A stretch of DNA of 64,000 nucleotides from Trissonchulus latispiculum (taxonomy: Eukaryota; Nematoda; Enoplea; Enoplida; Ironidae): positions 1 to 64,000 of the forward strand of contig JASAND010028383.1 in the NCBI GenBank assembly GCA_030248195.1, given 5' to 3'. The notes beneath the pieces were generated by a model that made no database searches, was not told where the DNA came from, and worked only from the letters and a program-made list of their open reading frames with translations. The stretch's first letter is position 1. Each line of letters begins with the position of its first letter. Shown piece after piece: positions 30,701 through 43,317 of the stretch. The translations under genes were made by a program, and so were the position numbers.

Positions 30701-31884
30701 TGTCGTTGTGAATTAATTGCTTATTTATTATACACACTTAATTGTGGACCCTCAAAAGTAGGACTGTTCACATCGTCATGTCTTAATTTATTAATTGGTT
30801 ATTGTGCACACTTTGTGGAGCCACAAAAGCACAATTTGAGCTGTTTCTTCAAGTCTAATTTTTCATGGTTCTGGTTTAACTGATTAAACTGTACGATACA
30901 GAATTATATTATCGGCCAACGATTAAAAATATATAACACATACACAGGTCAAAAAAGACTGCTAATAAATTTATTATATTTATGTCAGGATTATGTCAAT
31001 CAAGAAATTCAGTACATTGAATTAAATCTATAATCACCAAACTAAAATTTTTATTTGTTGAAACTACAGGAATCGCTTTTGTAGATGGTAGATCGGTAAC
31101 AGATAACAGGGCACCGTTAATACATAGTTTACACAGGAAATACTTTGTTATAGTGGAATACAAGTTAGATTAGTATTTGATACAAACGAAGTCTATAGTT
31201 TAGTTTTCATCGATTAACAGGTTTAAAAAGTCGTGGGTTCGAGTCTCATTCAATGTCCGAATTTTTCTTACCTTTGGTGGTACATGACTCTTGCTGATAA
31301 CTCTCAAATGGTTGAAGTACAGTTTAAAATGATTGTTTATGATAAAATCATAAAACCTGATAAAATTATCCCAATTATACATTTTGCATAAGAAAGACAG
31401 AAAGAACGTGAAATTCTCAGCCTCGCATGACAAAACGTATTTGATTGTTACTTTAAATTTCTTTAGTTACCTGCTAACTTCTGTTACTGCTTGTTAAAAT
31501 GTTAAAAATGTTAAAACGTCAAACAAGTGCAATTTCTTGATTGCTTGATTTGTAAAATGTTGACAGACAGGTATATAATTGCTGTGACAAGAAATTGTGC
31601 TTCGAATCTTATTAGTTTGTTTATGGCAAAAAGACTTGATTAGGACAGGAAATTGCAAGGTTTGATGACAACTTTCCCTGACTTTTTTTGTGAGTTTTTG
31701 TCAAAATCATATGATTCTCAAAAAATAAGTGCACAACTTCGCTGAGGCGAAATAATAGTTCACTCCAATGAGCGCAGAGAACCGGAACAAACGGTTAAAA
31801 ATTGCGAGTTTGTGCCAAAATTGCAGCTGTCTTGGGTCTGCGATTTATTCAGCGTTTGCAACTTTTCTTGCATCTGAAGAAAGC
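30701..31884. other. Intergenic stretch, no gene seen
   Basis: AT-rich. The only noteworthy part is 31215-31300, where GTGGGTTCGAGTCTCATTC resembles a tRNA T arm and is followed by GTACATGACTCTTG, near the right-end word of the CAAGAGT family. Confidence 0.5.
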
Positions 31885-34800
31885 ATGGCTACCGCAGGTC
31901 TGCATGGGAAGGTTGCACTTATTACAGGTATACATATGTAATTATAGGTATATATATATATGTATATGTATATATATAATTTTTATTACACGTATAAAGA
32001 CAATTTTAGCACTGAAAAGAGGAAACCTGAAAAGTTCCCTTTCCCTTGGAAAACACTGACTTTTCTGCCCATTTTTGCGGTTGGTAGCCATGGTTCTTTA
32101 AGTTCCCGTAAGATATGTAAAGTTAAGGTCTGTTCGCATGTCAAGAAAAAATTGCTCTTTAGCAATTTTTGCTGATCAACTTTGTTGACCGTAATTTGTT
32201 AACTGTAACGTTTTACACAACAGTAACTATAGTACAACTTTAATAAACTATATGTACTATAGTACACTACACTTACATCAAGAAAATGAGGTAAACGCGG
32301 GCTAGAAGGCACATCCAGGAAGGATGCAAGCATTAATCATAATCTGCAGTTTCGGACTAGAGCTTTGCCTTAGTGACTACAGGCAGGCGGTTTTCTTTCT
32401 TTATGACAGCATACTACACTGTAGCTCTAAACTGTAACGGCAATTCATATACTGTCACTGTTTCCACAGACAACTACTTTGTTTCGACCGACCGAGCACC
32501 ACGCTTGTCCTGAAAAATACGAGCAACTTTGAGACTTCCGCAGAAAAGAAATTTCTGACTGTTTTAGGAGCTTCCTCTGGCATCGGTCGAGCCACAGCGG
32601 TTCATTTCGCCATATCAGGATCGAATTTGGCGCTTGCCGGACGTCGCGTCTCCAATCTGGAGGAAGTGAAATCCGAATGCATCGCTGCAGGGCTCAAGCG
32701 CGATCAGGTTGGATTGGCGCTGAACGTTGAAAACCCTGGTGTGAAAATAAATTTCAAGTGTTTCCAGATCGAAAAATTTGGTTCTGGTTTTGTGAATAGT
32801 TTCCAGAAAATTCGTTAATAAGCTAGCGTAACTCTTAATTTTCGCCCCCTTCTGCTTTATAGTTGGCTAGGGTAATTCGATGGTAGGAATTGGACATGCA
32901 CACACACACTCCTGCAAACCCGGTATTTTATTTTAATTTATTTTAATTTAAATAGTTTGCGTTGAGGTCGCAGAGATCGCAGAGCCTAAATCTCTGCATT
33001 TGGTTGTTAGAAAATGCTGTTGTACTCAGTACATACATAACAGTGTTCCATATCGCTGAATCTTTCAGTAGTACAGCCACGTCGGAATTTTAGGGGAAAG
33101 AAAAAGAAAGAAAATGAGAAGAATTCTTTAAATAAAGAAAAAGAAAAAGAAATTTGGCTTCAATTTTCTTTAATTTAAAGAAAATGGCAAAGAAAAGCGG
33201 CTTCCTTTTAGTTTAATTTCATAGTCTCTTTCTGCTTTACTCAAAGTAAGCCCGAAGAGAGATTGACAGCTGATACTCTTGTAACATATGCATTCATAGC
33301 ATAGACCACATACATTAAAGCAAGCAGAAGTCCTTTTGCAAGTGGTCACTAGGCTGGGTTGCTTACGCAAAATTGACTGACAGCTGAAACCTGAGACAGC
33401 CTAATGACACTTTCTTCTTTAAAGAAAAAGAAAATAGAGTCCAAATTTCTTCTTTCGCAAGAAAAAGAAAAAGAAAATGGAAAGAAAATTTAAAGAAAAT
33501 TTTCCCCTAAAATAACGGCGTGGCTGTAGCACTGCTCGCCTAGCCTCGCTAACGCTTTCAACTGGTAAGGTTTTAGTGTTTTTGGGTTTTCTCCTATTTT
33601 CTCCTAAAAGCTGTTATATACTATAGTCTGACCAAAAATGTGGGCACAAAATTTCGACGTAGATAGAACAACAACTGTCTGCAGACAAAATCCAACAGTG
33701 CAGTGTAATGTTAGATTCGTTCGGAAAAAATTTCTAAATTCATTTACAGAAAAGACAAAATTCCGGAAACCGTCAAACGGCTGTAAGCCGAAAAATTTAC
33801 CACTGGCAGGAAAGCTGTCTTCGTTGATGCAGACAAATTTTGATTGTCAAAGTTGCCTTGCAAAACATTGAATATTTTGAATTTTCCCTGAGTGAAGTTC
33901 GACATTTTGGATTTGTCTGGTTTTTAGAAATCATCTGTTTCATGCTAGCCTAAAGCGTGTATATTGCTTCCCAAGTTTTCCTACTACAAATGTCCAAATT
34001 TTTTTACAAACCTCTGCTTGTACTATGGAAATGTTTTCAACCTCTATTTTTCATAACTAAATGACACTATTTGTTGAACTTGTTCTTGTTTGTTAAGGTT
34101 ATTCTGCTGCCCGGCGATATAAATGATCAATCTTACAGAAGATCCTTGGTACCCAAAACTATTGAAAACTTCAAGAGACTGGATATTCTTGTAAATAATA
34201 CTAAGATACAATTTTTCTTGTTATTTTAGTTATTATAATTAGCAGATGAAAGCAAATATGTGCTTGGGATGTGAATTCCGGCGTAAGTTTCTTGTCGTAG
34301 TTTTTGGTCGGCACTTCCAACTTTACTGCAGAATCTGTTAGGTCATTTCGATGTTCTCGATTTTATTGTCAAACTTGACAACACAACAATTTTTGCAAGA
34401 AAAAGTAGTGCACTTAACATTAAGATAATACTTTTCCATCTCTGTGCTGTACAATATAGTATAGCATAATAGACAGGCATTACCGTATTTAGGTAAACAA
34501 TGCAGGTGTAATGGTGGTAAAGCCAAACTTGGATACATCATTGGAAGAATTTGATTTCATGTTCAATACAAATGTGAGATCCTTGGCTGATCTTACGATA
34601 CAGGCTGTTCCTCATTTGATAAAAACTAAAGGTGAACTAATACTTAAGACGGCCTTTGGAAACAAGCAGTTAATCATCACTTGAAGTTGAAATTCTAATA
34701 CTGAGTCTTGCAATACTGATCTTAGCTGTCTCTGCACTTCTGTTGGTGGTACAATGCGATTATGTCCCAATTTGCAACAAAAATGTATCCTTAATGAGGA

Positions 34801-37800
34801 GTTCCACTTTGGTCTCAAAACAAAAGACATGATTTTTCTGCTTTCACATGGGTTACTAATAACAGTTTTAAAGACATTGACGTTGTAAATTGCAGTAAAT
34901 ATAATTTACGCCCGATTGCACCAAATCGGACTAAGTTAGCTCGGTGTTAGCTTAACACCGAGCTAACTCGGAGTCAGCTATTCTGCAGCGGAGCTATAGC
35001 TTAGGGTTAAGGTTAGGCCGTTGCACCAACTTAGGTCTTGTCAAGAATAACAAACCCTAAGCTTCAGCTCAGGGTTATCTTTAACAAATAAGATTCGTTT
35101 CTTTAATCAATGTATCCAATCATAATCTGTCAAGGATAGTTGAGGACTAATTTAACCTTAAGGTTAACTCCGAACTAAGTCTTAAATCTCCTTAGCTCTG
35201 AGCTCAAGGCTAAAACTGAAGTAGTGGATCGAATCTCGGGAGGAATATTCAAAACTAGAGTGCGAAAATCTTTTTGTAAAAAGTATGAAACTTGCATAAA
35301 CAATAGTTTGAACAGCCAGTGACGAACTTTTCCGAAAAATGAAAGCTGAAATCCTATAAATTGAGTTAGTCCTCAGTTAATCCTGATAGGAATCAGGATT
35401 AAGTTCCTGCCGCTCAAGACCAAGTTAGTTCGGAGTTAACCTCGAGGTTAACTTAACCCGATTTGGTGCAACGGATTAACTGAGAATTATCAGGTTAACT
35501 CCGAGTTAACCTTGAGGTTAGCTTAACACCGAGCTAACCTCATTGGTGCAATCCGGTGTAAATCTTATTGGAGCAGAAGTAAATCTTATACATTTGATCA
35601 ATTTATTGGTTCATATCTTTTTTATTTCTGGAGTAATTATTTAATCAAAATAGTTAATTAAATAGGATCGGTCTGGGTTAGCAGCCTTAGTTTAGTATTA
35701 GATGTACAGCTACTTAGCTAAGTTTAGTTGCAGTTTTGGCCCTATGAACTACACGATAGATTGAATGTTTAATCTAAATTAGTAATTTTTACAATCAATT
35801 TCATTAGTAAAATCGGTATCAAAAGAATACAGCAATTACCTTCCAAAATTTAAACTTTAATAGTAATGGTTAGTGCAGTCATTCGCTCAGTACTTCTATT
35901 CAAGCCAAAAAATAATAGGAGAAATCATCAAAATCATGCTTAATAGAAACTGAAAATTAGAAACAAAAAAGTAGCAGACATTGTTATTTCTTCTCTAAGG
36001 GCCATTTCATAAAAGTGCTTGAACGGCTCAGCTTAAAAGTGAATTTATTTATGAAAAGGGTGGTCGGCATAAACTGCTTAAACAGCTTAAATGGCTTAAA
36101 CGGCTTAAACTTATTTTTTCAATTTTTTTTTCAATTTCAACCCTTTTCATAAATAACCATCGGCTTAAACTTTAAGCCGAATCATTTTCATAAAAAGTAC
36201 ACCGGCTTAAAAATGCGCAAGTAGTCGGGATATTAACCATAAATGTTTAAATAACTTTATCCTAGCTTTTTTGCCACTGCAATTTATTACAGTTTTTACA
36301 CAGCATGGGGAACAGGTCAAAATATCAAAACTCTAAATAATATGGTTTACAACTGACAAAAATAACAAACATATTCCAAATTTTTGCCTTGTCGGGTTTT
36401 GTCCCGAAGTTAAGTGTGCAATAATGAACTAATGTTTGTACACTCAATTCTTGGTCGTAGCATAGATAAGTCCCTTCGCCACAAATGGGGTCCGATCGTA
36501 TGTCATTAATGATAGGGTCTGATCAAGTCCACTTGGGCCTGATTTCTAGGACATTTGTCGTTGTGATGTGAAAAGCAGGGCTTGTGAGCTAAGAACAGAG
36601 AATCTGCCTGTTGCCTCACTTTTATTATAATGCACTCTTGACCTCACTTTTTCAAATTCTTTCCTTTTCGCCTTTTTTTCTTATATAGAAATATACATGA
36701 GGTAGAATATTTGAATTAAATAGAGACGCTTTGTGCCTTTTTGAATTTATATTTAAGGTTCTATCGTGAACGTTTCTAGCATTGTTAGCACTCTGGCGGT
36801 AAGTGTTCAAGTTAATAAATAGGTTTATTTAATAATAGGTTATTTCTTGCGAAAAAACTAGGTTGTTCGCTTTCACCGCAGTTTCTTCTCTTATATCTGA
36901 ATGTAGAACATTTCTGAACCGTCTTAGTACTTTGTTACAGTTTTTGTACAGATAAAATCACATAAACAAAGTTTTCTGTGTTTTATTTGTTGCATACCCA
37001 TCACTTTTGCTTATGTTTCTGCACTCTTTTATCTATTTTCTTTATTTGATTGAAAATTCCTACTTTAATTTCCAGAATCCTATGGGTGCCTATTATGGTA
37101 TGTCCAAAGCAGCTGTCGACAGTTTCACCAGATCATTTTCACTAGACTTGGCCCCTAAAGGAGTTCGGGTTAATGCGGTCAAGTGAGTTTTCCACCTGTT
37201 AACGAAGAACATCATACATGTGCTTGGGACGGTTTCGCCCCCTCCCCCACACACAAAACCTGGAGCTCCACGAAGGGGTCGCTCAGCCCACAAGAATCCG
37301 AATTTTTCTTTTTTGTGCAAAAAAAACCTGAAAAATCCAGTTGAAGGATCCAGCGAATTTCAGCCTCTTTCACATATCTGAGAACAATTGTACTAAAAGA
37401 GTTTCTTTGAGGGGGGACGATCCTTGCATCTGTCAAATTGTTTAGCGCGAGAGCTAGACTCACTTTCTTGACTTGACACATACGTAGGAATTATGTTTCT
37501 TTAACGTAAGCGTGTCAGCAGGTATTCCTTGCTTAGCGTACACTATCAAGCTATATGTTTACTTTGTTTTAAAATCTTTCCTCTTGGCAATCTTACAATA
37601 AGGGGCATATTGAATGTTTTCCTGAATGACGTAGCTTTTAGATTTTTGTATTGCCTTTATCCACGCGTTTTCCTTTTTATACGTACCTCGGTTTTTGAAT
37701 TGTAGTAAAATAAAAATACAATTAGCTACTGTTGTTTTAGTCCAGGGCCAGTAAATACGGAGCTGTCACGTGATCTGCCAGAGGAAAGCAAGCAGGTAGT

Positions 37801-38995
37801 TTTGCAGAGAGACTGATTTCTTAGTTAGTTTTGGAAAACCTTGTACTTGTTCATCGGCAAAGAAACAATATATGAGTCTTTCTATATTTTAAATGTTGTT
37901 GCACCGTTTGTCCGTACGAGCATAGCGCAGCAGGGTGTCTGGCCTTCCGCGGTCAGGTAGCGTTTGGTAGTACTACAAAAAAGAACGTGTGAACATGACC
38001 AATTTCACACAACCGTTACACCGACGCCGACCAACCGATGCCAAGCTAGAAAGCTAGCTTCTTCGCCCCAAGCGGGCTTAGTCGACGTAAGTCGGTGCCA
38101 CTGGGGCGGGCGATGGGATCTAGTCCATCACCCGCCTCCACCAAACCCACTTCTTGATCCCTTAGCCACCGCCACTGATTCTTCCCCAGATATATACCCG
38201 GGTTCATTGGGGCCTGCGGCTGCCCTGCGGCCACTTTGAGGCTGTCGTCCCAGTAACTCAGGTCGGCATTTATATTTTAAATAGTTCACGATCTCCGACC
38301 CATCTTCACGTTAATATAACTTGTAATTTTCAATCAAACATTTTCAAGCTATCAGTCTGTTTCTGCTTTGGCTGTTGTCACAGTATTCGTTTACGTCATA
38401 AGTATGGAAAATAGTTCCAAATTTCTATGCTGTGCGATTTCATTATGTGTTAGTTAAGGCATTGGCACTTCATGAAGACGGAAATAAACCTGACAGATAG
38501 TGTAATAAAAGTGTTGAGTGAACTATTACACAATGAGTCTGACACTTCATGAAAGCTGGAAATTATTTGACACTTCATGAAATGCCTAATTGCACTGAGT
38601 CACTACGACGTAATTATATATTATTATATTATTATATATTAAGTCACACGATTTGATTCTGCCGGGTCCAGGTCGTCAGACAAGTGTCTGCTGAAATCAA
38701 CAAATTTCCTTCTGCATGCACCAACACGTTCATTGGTGCTAGAAATCGGGCCAGTTTTCACAAGATACACTAATTTGGGATTGTGCACAAATTTTATTTG
38801 CTGCTGGTTTTGCTTCAGCTGGTGGGAATTATGCCTAAGCTGCAGCCAAACGGGCGAGTTGCTGAACCGGAAGAAATCGCAAAAATTATAGCATTTTTGT
38901 CATCACCAGATTCTGATTTCATCACAGGCGTTTGTCTTCCCGCGGATGGTGGTCAACTGTTGACAAGCAGTATATCGTCCGTCATGAACAAATAA
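31885..38995 (+). CDS. Classical short-chain dehydrogenase/reductase, eight exons
   Basis: Exons 31885-31927, 32568-32707, 34098-34190, 34493-34631, 36758-36798, 37076-37182, 37741-37795 and 38819-38995 join with matching phases to 795 nt (264 codons plus TAA), the usual length of a single-domain SDR. The Rossmann nucleotide site is TGASSGIG at 14-21. NNAG is at 94-97. The catalytic serine is S146 (VNVSSI). The active-site pair is Y159 and K163 (YYGMSK). NPGPVNT at 188-194 contacts the cofactor, and the family C-terminal pattern ITGVCLPADGG is present. All catalytic residues are intact and there is no signal peptide or membrane segment, so it should be a soluble NAD(P)(H)-dependent oxidoreductase. 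A15, S17 and S18 do not fix the cofactor; R45-R46 after strand 2 would favour NADP(H) (inference). The substrate is unknown. Introns carry foldbacks (33074-33526, 34905-35563) and repeats. Confidence 0.95.
31925..31980. repeat. TA-rich microsatellite at the first SDR donor
   Basis: Imperfect TATATG/TATATA run starting at the GT of intron 1. Confidence 0.6.
33074..33526. mobile_element. TA-flanked foldback with CAGCCACG ends
   Basis: CAGCCACGTCGGAATTTTAG at the left is mirrored by TAAAATAACGGCGTGGCTG at the right, and TA flanks both. The arms are AAAGAAAAAG and TTTCTTT tracts. It lies in SDR intron 2. The ORFs inside have no domain. Confidence 0.65.
34905..35563. mobile_element. Foldback built of GCTAACTCGG/CCGAGTTAGC units
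   Basis: TTTACGCCCGATTGCACCAA and its near-mirror TTGGTGCAATCCGGTGTAAA are the ends. The arms repeat TTAGCTCGGTGTTAGC, GGAGTTAACC and GAGGTTAACTT words, each partly self-complementary. It lies in SDR intron 4. Confidence 0.6.
36000..36200. mobile_element. Foldback built of GGCTTAAA units
   Basis: It starts TAAGGGCCATTTCATAAAAG and ends with CATTTTCATAAAAAGTAC. The interior repeats CGGCTTAAAC and TTTAAGCCG. Ends and style recall the GAGTTAAA-type elements. It lies in SDR intron 4. Confidence 0.45.
37206..37375. repeat. Dispersed repeat with C-rich hairpins, copy 2
   Basis: ATCATACATGTGCTTGGGA, CCTGGAGCTC and the TTTTTC...GAAAAATCC words follow the order of 5340-5560. It lies in SDR intron 6. 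Confidence 0.55.
37905..38270. repeat. GC-rich insert in SDR intron 7, possible SINE
   Basis: Clearly GC-richer than the surrounding intron. CATAGCGCAGCAGGGTG near 37920 resembles a tRNA A box, but no convincing B box follows at the usual distance. The frames inside have no recognisable domain. Confidence 0.3.
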
Positions 38996-38996
38996 A
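38991..38996 (+). promoter_or_regulatory. AATAAA overlapping the SDR stop codon
   Basis: The hexamer AATAAA contains the TAA stop at 38993-38995. It may act as the poly(A) signal, giving a very short 3'UTR, or be fortuitous. Confidence 0.35.
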
Positions 38997-39329
38997 GACA
39001 TTATATCACATTATTGAATGGAAAAGCAAAATTAGTGGAGTAGAGAATAGCATATAGTGACTTGTAGCTGTCAATTAAACATAGAATGTATAATGTATGA
39101 TGGAAGAAGACTGTTGGCAGCAGTTTATTAAAGCTAAGTCAAGACACTTAGATTGGTGATTCAATATTATTGTATGCAGGTGTTTGTCCATATTGTCTGC
39201 AGACGACTCAATTCAATTTGAGTTGTGCTGAGCTGAAGCATTCAAACTAATTTCCTTCATCATTAAAAGTATTCAATCCGTAACTTTGAAAATTGATTTT
39301 GGAAACAGTATTCGCGCATTCCTTAAGAT

Positions 39330-39650
39330 TGTTTTACAATTACCAGACGGTTCCCTGATTAGTAGTGCCAGCTGAGAATGTTTGTATCTTTGAGGGAAAG
39401 CAGATGCAGACACTGAATAATTGCCCTAGCAATTACCCAAGATGGTCTACAAGGCTATCAGTGCGTCCATTACGTCCACCGTAATGGAGGTCCTGTGGTA
39501 ACTCCACCGGACAGACGGCAATCTCTTGACAGGCTTGAGAGATTTCAAATAGGGTGCTTTACCTTATTTTGCAAGCTCTAGACCTCTATCTTTCGCTGAT
39601 AGAGCAGTAAAAAACAATTGCGCTACCGGCTCTTTCTGAGAATTAAAGAA
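39330..39650 (-). repeat. SINE-like repeat, copy 2, with tRNA-like head
   Basis: The body (39361-39555) matches 19341-19560. On the minus strand it is preceded, at about 39642-39580, by GAGCCGGTAGCGCAATTG, an A-box/D-arm-like sequence, so the element would be a tRNA-derived SINE read on the minus strand. The rest of 39000-40000 shows nothing recognisable. Confidence 0.55.
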
Positions 39651-40002
39651 ACAAAAGACAAGTGTATATTTTTAGGATAGTATGTAATTTGAAAATCTTG
39701 CTTAGAAATAAAAAATATACCTTAGAAACAAAGAGATCTGCCACAGCCAATTTTTTGAAGCCTCATTTCCTGTGTATCCGAATGATACACGCCAGTATAC
39801 TCTGCTAGGTCGTTCATTGTTCAACGTCCAACGTTCATCGCCAAAAGAAAGCACAAATGTTAATATTTAGAATTACCGACCATACTATACTATACTTGGA
39901 ATGACTAACAGAAGATTCCACCATTCAAAATTAGTTCGAAGCCAACCTAAAGGTAAAATCGGTGTGAACGCGTTAATTTTTGGGAGCAATTATTGAGTCA
40001 CA

Positions 40003-40945
40003 TAACATGTATGTTACGTGCAATATTGAAAAGCGTGCAATTTTGAAATTGCACGATGTTTGCTTGCAATTTTGAAACTGCACGGTCTTATCGTGCAATT
40101 TTGAAATTGCGCGGAAACTTCCGTGCAATTTTGAAATTGCACGATGTTTCCGTGCAATTTCAAAATTGCACGACAGTTTGCATGCAATTTTGAAATAATG
40201 CGGAAATTGGCGTTATTTCTATAAAATTTTGGACATGTTATTATAAAAGCTTTATGAAGTCTACTTTATTGTTTCAAAAGTTAGTTTTCAGTTTATTTCT
40301 ATCCAAGTTGTAAAGTTTCGTATTGCAATTTCTTTGCTGAATATACATATAATTTTTTAGTATTCGCTTTAACTATTCCTTTTCTTTGTTACGGTTCATT
40401 ATATTCATTGAGTGTTGCTGCACTTTTGCCCAGCGTGCCACTTTGTAGAACAAAATCTTTCCTCTTTTCTGCACCCGCAACTTTTTGTTTTACAATCGCC
40501 AGTGCACCCATATCGAATGTACCCCTGACCCACACCTTCAACTGATGACAGTTCAGCAACTTCTCTGACAGATAATGTCGTGGATGGAACATCTGCTGTA
40601 GCAAGAAATGTAGAGCTGTCGCATTTTTCGAGTTGATTATTAACTGTGCAGTTTGAATTGAGGTTCCTATAGCTAGCAAATTGGCGGATCTGAAAAAATC
40701 TGTACATTATAGAAAGCAGAATGGATTTCTGAAAACTTTTAAGATAACATGTATAAAGTTTTGTATAAATTACGCTAATTTCCGCATTATTTCAAAATTG
40801 CATGCAAACTGCCGTGCAATTTTGAAATTGCACCGAAGTTTCCGTGCAATTTCAAAATTGCACGACAAGACCGTGCAATTTCTAAATTGCACGGAAACTT
40901 CGTGCAATTTCAAAATTGCACGCTTATCAATAATGCACGTAACAT
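40003..40945. mobile_element. Foldback built of GTGCAATTTTGAAATTGCAC units
   Basis: ATGTTACGTGCA near the left and TGCACGTAACAT near the right are inverted ends. Each arm has five or six copies of a 20-bp palindromic word GTGCAATTTTGAAATTGCAC, separated by short linkers, and the arms are complementary to each other. The 550-bp centre carries ORFs without a recognisable domain. Confidence 0.65.
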
Positions 40946-41327
40946 TAAGACACGGTTAAGACCAAACTTTTGAGAGAAATGAGAGGAGTTCGCGGTCATT
41001 TTATGCAAGGTCATTGGCCACTTACTGTTGGTTTGCCCGCAATAAGAAGAATCCATTTTTGAGTTTTCTCCAAGAACTTAGAGCCCAATTTCCTTTAGCA
41101 TAATTAAATGTTTTTCAGTGTTTAAAATACTAATTATAAATACGTAAAGTTTATGTAATGTACTTGTGTCTTGTGTTTTCTGATAGTAACTGCTGTTTTA
41201 AAAGTATTGTCAGTCCGTAGTTTATGTTCAGTTGATGTTTGGTCTGTTGATTCTGTTGTCGTAAAAAGAAAGTTCAATTTTCCCACATTTAGACAGAGCG
41301 GTTGTGTATATTAAGTTCAACCTCTGC

Positions 41328-41465
41328 TTAAAGTGGAAATTTTGAACTTTCATACTTGACCTCAGAAAGCTTGGCGACACATTCACTATTGGAGGCATTG
41401 TTCATGCCAACTATTTTCATTAAGTCGTTTACCACCTCATTCATCAATGTTGAGAAGTCAATAAT
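41328..41465 (-). CDS. Possible terminal exon of an unidentified minus-strand gene
   Basis: After an acceptor CAGCTTGCAG at 41466-41475 the frame runs 45 codons to TAA at 41330-41328. It begins IIDFSTLMNEVVNDLMKIVG and continues with an SEC-AKLSEVKYES-like segment. It is amphipathic and protein-like in composition. No upstream exon or poly(A) signal was found, so this is tentative. Confidence 0.3.
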   Translation of the reverse strand: MIDFSTLMNEVVNDLMKIVGMNNASNSECVAKLSEVKYESSKFPL

Positions 41466-41919
41466 CTGCAAGCTGTTACTGCAAACTGTAGAACCTCACC
41501 ACAGTAATGTAATTGTAATGAGGTTTGTCCACGAAATGTGCAATTTTGTAAGGTGTGCGTCTGCCTTAGTAGATGCACGTCTTTTTTTGCCAGCAGAACT
41601 TAAACTTAAACAAGGTGTGCGTCTGCCCGCGTAGTGAACATCAGTGCACGCACATCTTTTAAGGCTCAAGTTTGCGACTGCCCTAGTATCGCCCAATATT
41701 CAAACAATTTATGGTGAGACATGGGCATTATGATTGTACCCAATAGCTTTAGCAGACCTTTAGTGTTGGATTATTTTAGGTGCTAGATATGAATTCTCAC
41801 GACATCGAACATTATGTGATAGTAATCAAAACCATTTTAATCCCGCTGGGATATTGAGAGATTTCGAAGGCAAAATGAGTGCTGATTATTAATCCTCATC
41901 TGCTTTATCCTTCTACAAG

Positions 41920-42009
41920 CTGTTCTCTACAACTTAAAAACAGCTTCACAAAGTATCGCTAGTATGCTCTATATTCCAGATTTGACACGCATCCTGACAC
42001 TTATTGGCA
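41920..42009 (+). CDS. Possible internal coding exon of an unidentified gene
   Basis: Acceptor TTATCCTTCTACAAG and strong donor GTAAGT bound a 90-nt segment open in one phase (1 in, 1 out) for 29 codons, beginning VLYNLKTASQSIASMLYIPD. No partner exon could be joined in frame beyond a few codons: the acceptor at 42082-42083 leads to a stop after three residues. The call is tentative. Confidence 0.3.
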
Positions 42010-43317
42010 GTAAGTTTTAGAACTGTAAAAAGGATTTCTTAGATTAATATAAAACATTTTCGACTCCACATCTTATTCATAGGCCAACAGTAATCAGAAC
42101 TCATATTTTGCAATAACGATTGAAGAGAACACGAACAATAATCTTATTGAAAACTGTAGGAAGACAATAAGTACGATAGCATTTGATCACAAATGGTGAT
42201 GACTCAACAAAGCCTGAAATTGCATTGCTTTAAAAGTTTCGTGTTTTTCTACATAAGAATAATTTACTGAAGATATGTATAGATTACAACAAAGGATCGA
42301 AAACTGCGGTGGCTTATCCCAAGAAAAGTTTGAGGGGACGAACGGAAATTCTCAAGGTCGCTTGTATTTTAAGCCTAAATTAAGGGGAGTTTTTCAAAGT
42401 AAGCTTATACATATTTTACTAAAGTTTGGGATGTTTTCCTAAGTTGCGACAAAAGAGACAGCCAGCACATTTTTATTTCTACATGAAACCTAAAATTGTC
42501 ATGTCACTTTAGCCCAGCCTACGGTCAGCTTTCCCTGCACTTTGCTACCGACAACGGTAGGTCGGTGCCTTGCATGGCTTGGCATGAGCTTGGGATCACA
42601 CAAACCCACCGCGTAATGGCATCTTATATATCACGCATATGACAAATACCAAATCAAATTCGTACTCTACGCATATGATCAGATTTAGCGTGTAAACCCA
42701 GGGCGGTCTTATCTGTGAGATTCCTTTTCTGCTTGGTATTGAGCTTTCTGCTTTTTGATTGCAATTGTGTATTTAAGAACTTCTATTTTTTGTAATACTT
42801 GGCTACAGAACAAGATTAATTCATGTTCTGACAGTCACTGCTCTACGGCTGTGTTATCCGGGGATGAGCACCTGCATCCCTTATCCCTGAAATAGGAATG
42901 GAGGTCTTCTCTATGTGTTACCTTTTACCTTTATCATTACCCTTTTACGCATCAATTATACCTACTCCTCTACCTATTGAAATTACCACCATAAAAGAAA
43001 TCAAGTCACCTTTCCGAGGCTGTGTCTACCACAAGGCACCCGTTGTCTACAATTTCTGAATGGAGACAGATTAGAAAGTGTTGATAGTTAAGTACATGAC
43101 GTACTGCTTCAAGAATACATTGAGTTTTTAAATATTTAGAATTTAGAAGCCTAAAAATTTAATACTGTTCAGTTCGCAAGCTCGCTAAAGCGAGCCAATG
43201 GATGTTAAGTCAGTTCCTTTTTTCCTGAAGGTGAATAGTTTTTAAAAAGACATAACCGTATTTTAATTTTCAGTTCCATATTTCGTTCGTCTTTTTTGTT
43301 CTTTTAGACAGGGAAGA
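42010..43317. other. Stretch without a recognised gene
   Basis: A short open frame of 38 codons follows an acceptor-like TTATTCATAG at about 42083 but has no domain. The rest is AT-rich and shows nothing. Confidence 0.4.

Noticed and set aside
30426..30716. 96-codon ORF overlapping the TIL exon
   Set aside because: It is a shifted frame over the TIL exon; the ten-cysteine TIL pattern lies in the other frame with a matched splice phase.
34904..35570. Possible regulatory cluster of GTTAGC words in SDR intron 4
   Set aside because: The words lie on complementary arms between inverted ends, as in a foldback element, with nothing to suggest binding sites.
40389..40707. ORFs of 96-100 codons on the minus strand
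   Set aside because: They lie in the centre of a foldback element, have no domain and overlap in two frames.
41356..41634. 92-codon plus-strand ORF
   Set aside because: The opposite strand offers a better exon (acceptor, stop, composition); neither is proven.
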